Shown piece after piece: positions 2,684 through 5,252 of a stretch of 5,252 bases of DNA; the stretch's first letter is position 1; each line of letters opens with the position of its first letter. A program made the translations under genes and the position numbers. The notes beneath the pieces are model-generated. The model saw nothing but the letters and a program-made list of their open reading frames with translations, was not told where the DNA came from and searched no databases. The DNA comes from Clostridiales bacterium (GTDB lineage: Bacteria; Bacillota; Clostridia; Oscillospirales; Oscillospiraceae), in NCBI GenBank assembly GCA_029098065.1, contig JAQXNP010000191.1, positions 1-5,252 on the forward strand. The letters run 5' to 3'.

Positions 2684-5252
2684 TTAGAGCAGGCCCTCCG
2701 CCTTCAGCACGGCGGCGCACCGGGGACACAGGCCGTCTTCTCCCACCTGGGGATCGTACTTCCAGCACCGCTGGCACTTTCCGCCCTGGGCATTCTCCAC
2801 CTGGACGGTGAGACCGGGGACGGCCTCGCCGTGGTAGCCCTCGCCGGAGCCCAGCACCGCGTCCACGTGGGAGACAATGCAGATATCCGCCAGATCGGCG
2901 GTGTCGAAGCCGCCCAGCGGGCCCTTCCACAGCGCCTGGGCCTCCTCGCCGTCGAAGTAGAGGGTCACGCTGGCCTCCAGGCTCTTGCCGATGCGCTTCT
3001 CCGCCCGGGCCAGCTCCAGGGCCTTGTTCACATCGGTGCGCAGGGCCATGGCCGCCGCCCATTTGGCCTGATCGGCCTCGCTGAGGGACTGGGCCGTATC
3101 GCAGTCGGGCATGTCGTTGAGGATGGGGCTCTCGGGATCGGCGTCCTTGGCGTGGGGCATGGCCTGCCAGATCTCGTCGCTGGTGAAGGCCAGGATGGGG
3201 GCCACCAGCCGGGTCAGGCCGTCCAGAATGGTGTAGAGGGCGGACTGGGCGGACTTGCGGCCGTGCGCATCCCCGCAGTAGAGCCGGTCTTTGATGATAT
3301 CGAAGTAGAAGTTGGACAGGTCCACCACGCAGAAGTTGTAGAGGGTGCGGTAGACCCCGTGGAACTCGTAGACGTTGTAGAACTCCCGGCAGGTCCTGGC
3401 CACCTCGCCCAGGCGGGACACCGCCCACTGATCCAGGCCGGTCATGTCGGCGAAGGCCACCTTGTCGGCGTCGGGGTCAAAGCCCTCCAGATTGCCCAGC
3501 ATATACCGGGCGGTGTTGCGGATCTTCAGATAGGCGTCGGAGAGCTGCTTCATGATCTCCTTGGAGATGCGCATATCCTGGGTGTAGTCGGCGGAGGACA
3601 CCCACAGCCGCAGGATATCGGCGCCGTACTGGTTGGTCACATCATCGGGGGAGACGGCGTTGCCCAGAGACTTGTGCATGGCCTTGCCCTCGCCGTCCAC
3701 GGTCCAGCCGTGGGTGACGATCTGCTTGTAGGGGGCCACCCCGTTGGTGGCGATGGAGGTCAGCATGGAGGACTGGAACCAGCCCCGGTACTGGTCGCCG
3801 CCCTCCAGGTAGAGGTCGGCGGGGTAGCGCAGCTCGGGGCGGGCCTCCACCACGGCGGCCCAGGTGGAGCCGGAGTCGAACCACACATCCATGATGTCGG
3901 TCTCCTTGGAGAAGTGGGCCTTGCCGCACTTGGGGCAGACAAAGCCCTCGGGCAGCAGCTCCTCAGGGGTGCTGTCAAACCAGACGTTGGAGCCGTGCTT
4001 CCGGAAGAGGTCCGCCACCCGGGCGATGGTCTCGGGAGTGACGATATCGGCGCCGCAGTCGTCGCAGTAGAAGATGGGGATGGGCACGCCCCACACCCGC
4101 TGACGGGAGATGCACCAGTCATTGCGCTCGGAGATCATGGACACCATGCGGTCCTTGCCCCAGTCGGGCTTCCACCAGATATCGTCGCAGCTCTTCACGG
4201 CGGCGTCCTTGATGGCGTCCACCGAGCAGAACCACTGCTCGGTGGCCCGGTAGATGATGGGATTCTTGCACCGCCAGCAGTGGGGGTAGGAGTGGGTGAT
4301 CTTCTCCTTGGCCAGCAGCGCGCCGCACTCCTCCAGATCCACCACCACCTGGTCATTGGCGGCGGCATAGAACTGGCCGTTGTACTTCTCGTCGGTCATC
4401 ACGCCTTTGGCGTTGACGGGGACCGGGGTGCCGATGTGGGTCAGGCCGGCATCGTCATACTGCTTACAGATGTTGAAGTCGTCCGCGCCGAAGCCGGGGG
4501 CGGTGTGGACGCAGCCGGTGCCGGCGTCCAGGGTGACGTGCTCGCCGCACAGCAGCACGGAGTCCCGGTCGAAGAAGGGGTGCTTGGCGGCCATCAGCTC
4601 AAAGGTGTCGCCCTTGAGGGTGGCCAGCACCTTGCAGGCGGAGTAGTCGATGCCGGCGGCCTTGCACACGCCCTCGGCCAGGTCCTTGGCCAGAATATAG
4701 ATCTCGCCGTTGGGGACCTGGAGCAGCACATAGTCAAAGCTAGCGTTGACGCAGATGGCCATGTTGCCGGGGATGGTCCAGGGGGTGGTGGTCCAGATCA
4801 CGAAGAACATCCTGGACACGTCGCCGTACTGGCCCAGCTTGCCCTTGTCGTCCCGCACGGGGAACTTGACGAAGATGGTGGTACAGGGGTCGTCGGCGTA
4901 CTCGATCTCGGCCTCGGCCAGGGCGGTCTGGTCGTGGGGGCACCAGTACACCGGCTTCATGCCCTTGTAGATGAAGCCCTTCTCGGCCATCTTGCCGAAG
5001 ATCTCCACCTGCTTGGCCTCAAAGGCGGGCTTCAGGGTCAGGTAGGGGTTCTCCCACTCGCCCAGCACGCCCAGGCGCTTGAACTGGCTGCGCTGCTAGT
5101 CCACGAAGTCCAGGGCGTACTCCTTGCACTTCTCCCGGAACTCGGAGGTGGTCAGCTCGTCCCGCTTGATCTTCTTGTTCTTCAGGATGGCGGACTCGAT
5201 GGGCAGGCCGTGGGTGTCCCAGCCGGGCACATAGGGGGCGCAGTAGCCGGAC
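2684..5252 (-). CDS. ileS: Isoleucyl-tRNA synthetase, 5'-truncated by the window and interrupted by one in-frame TAG
   Basis: This class Ia enzyme charges tRNA-Ile in the cytoplasm. About 855 codons are visible, starting at [19 protein letters not shown] (from 5251); roughly 70 N-terminal residues with the HIGH motif lie outside, given a usual length near 920. In order: [10 protein letters not shown]; the CP1 editing domain with TTPWTIPGN and [15 protein letters not shown] (about 4522-4478), which clears mischarged valine; [10 protein letters not shown]; a CDDCG...CPKCG pair; [19 protein letters not shown]; the KMSKS-loop equivalent AMHKSLGN (3682-3659); the anticodon-binding region; and a C-terminal zinc site CQRC (2776-2765)/CPRC (2728-2717). 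The stop is TAA. A TAG at 5098-5096 interrupts an otherwise perfect frame in the conserved stretch [13 protein letters not shown]; 51 good codons precede it and 803 follow. The next possible start is GTG 5068, which would lose the catalytic N-terminus, so that is not a plausible enzyme. An essential single-copy gene with one substitution suggests a sequence error; a pseudogene or recoded amber is less likely. Any T-box leader would be upstream of the window. Confidence 0.95.
3659..3682 (-). other. Variant KMSKS loop (AMHKSLGN) of IleRS
   Basis: The ATP-binding loop reads A-M-H-K-S-L-G-N where the textbook motif is K-M-S-K-S-L-G-N. The second lysine, which contacts ATP, is kept; the first lysine and the first serine are replaced. 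I recall similar AMHKS forms in other clostridial IleRS, so this is probably a lineage variant and not damage. Confidence 0.75.
5096..5098 (-). other. In-frame amber codon inside ileS
   Basis: The minus-strand codons read GTG GAC TAG CAG CGC AGC. The frame on both sides encodes conserved IleRS sequence, so this is a point nonsense and not a frameshift. TAC (Tyr) or CAG (Gln) are one-base precursors. The six recognised genes in the window end in TGA (five) or TAA (one), never TAG. Confidence 0.95.

Noticed and set aside
2358..3428. Minus-strand open frame of 356 codons overlapping ileS
   Set aside because: Out-of-frame shadow of ileS, rich in R, G and P, that runs through the terminator and across the plus-strand RHH gene; no recognisable domain.
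2684..5068. A shorter functional ileS starting at GTG 5068
   Set aside because: It would lack the HIGH and GWDTHG parts of the active site, and conserved IleRS sequence continues in frame beyond it to the window edge.

Overview
The window looks like a short contig from a GC-rich Firmicute of class Clostridia, probably a gut Oscillospiraceae-type organism (Flavonifractor/Lawsonibacter-like). This is inferred from very GC-rich codon use, strong GGAGG-type ribosome binding sites, sigma-A promoters, and the set IleRS / YlmH / DUF896, which is typical of Firmicutes. The left edge shows a duplicated segment and impure G/C homopolymers that look like an assembly problem, and the right edge cuts through ileS.

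Layout, right to left, because most genes are on the minus strand. (1) 5252-2684: most of isoleucyl-tRNA synthetase (ileS). It lacks the N-terminal HIGH region, which lies beyond the window, and carries one in-frame TAG at 5096-5098. (2) 2582-2621: a perfect 17-bp hairpin with T-runs on both strands, a shared terminator for ileS and the convergent small gene beside it. (3) 2394-2582, plus strand: a 62-aa ribbon-helix-helix (RHH) protein. (4) 2262-2393: an AT-rich divergent promoter region with two well-formed sigma-A promoters facing away from each other. Three copies of the palindrome TGATATCA cover both -10 boxes, and there are further short repeats. (5) 2261-1100, minus strand: a tightly coupled operon of an Arc-type RHH protein, YlmH (S4-domain RNA-binding protein) and a DUF896/YnzC-family protein, joined by 4-bp GTGA and ATGA stop/start overlaps and ended by a GC hairpin. 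(6) 1034-162, minus strand: a metallo-beta-lactamase-fold hydrolase with all metal-binding motifs. (7) 1-161: a 59-bp exact copy of the end of that gene, then G/C homopolymer blocks.

How it fits together: ileS and ylmH are translation genes that lie close together in Bacillus too (ylmH-divIVA-ileS), but here ileS lies upstream of ylmH and two small divergent RHH genes lie between them. The RHH proteins are the obvious candidates to bind the repeated palindromes. The Arc-type gene is the first gene of the ylmH operon, so autoregulation would also set expression of YlmH and the DUF896 protein. This switch-like divergent RHH pair is the most interesting biology in the window. The TAG in ileS and the duplicated contig end are the main sequence anomalies.
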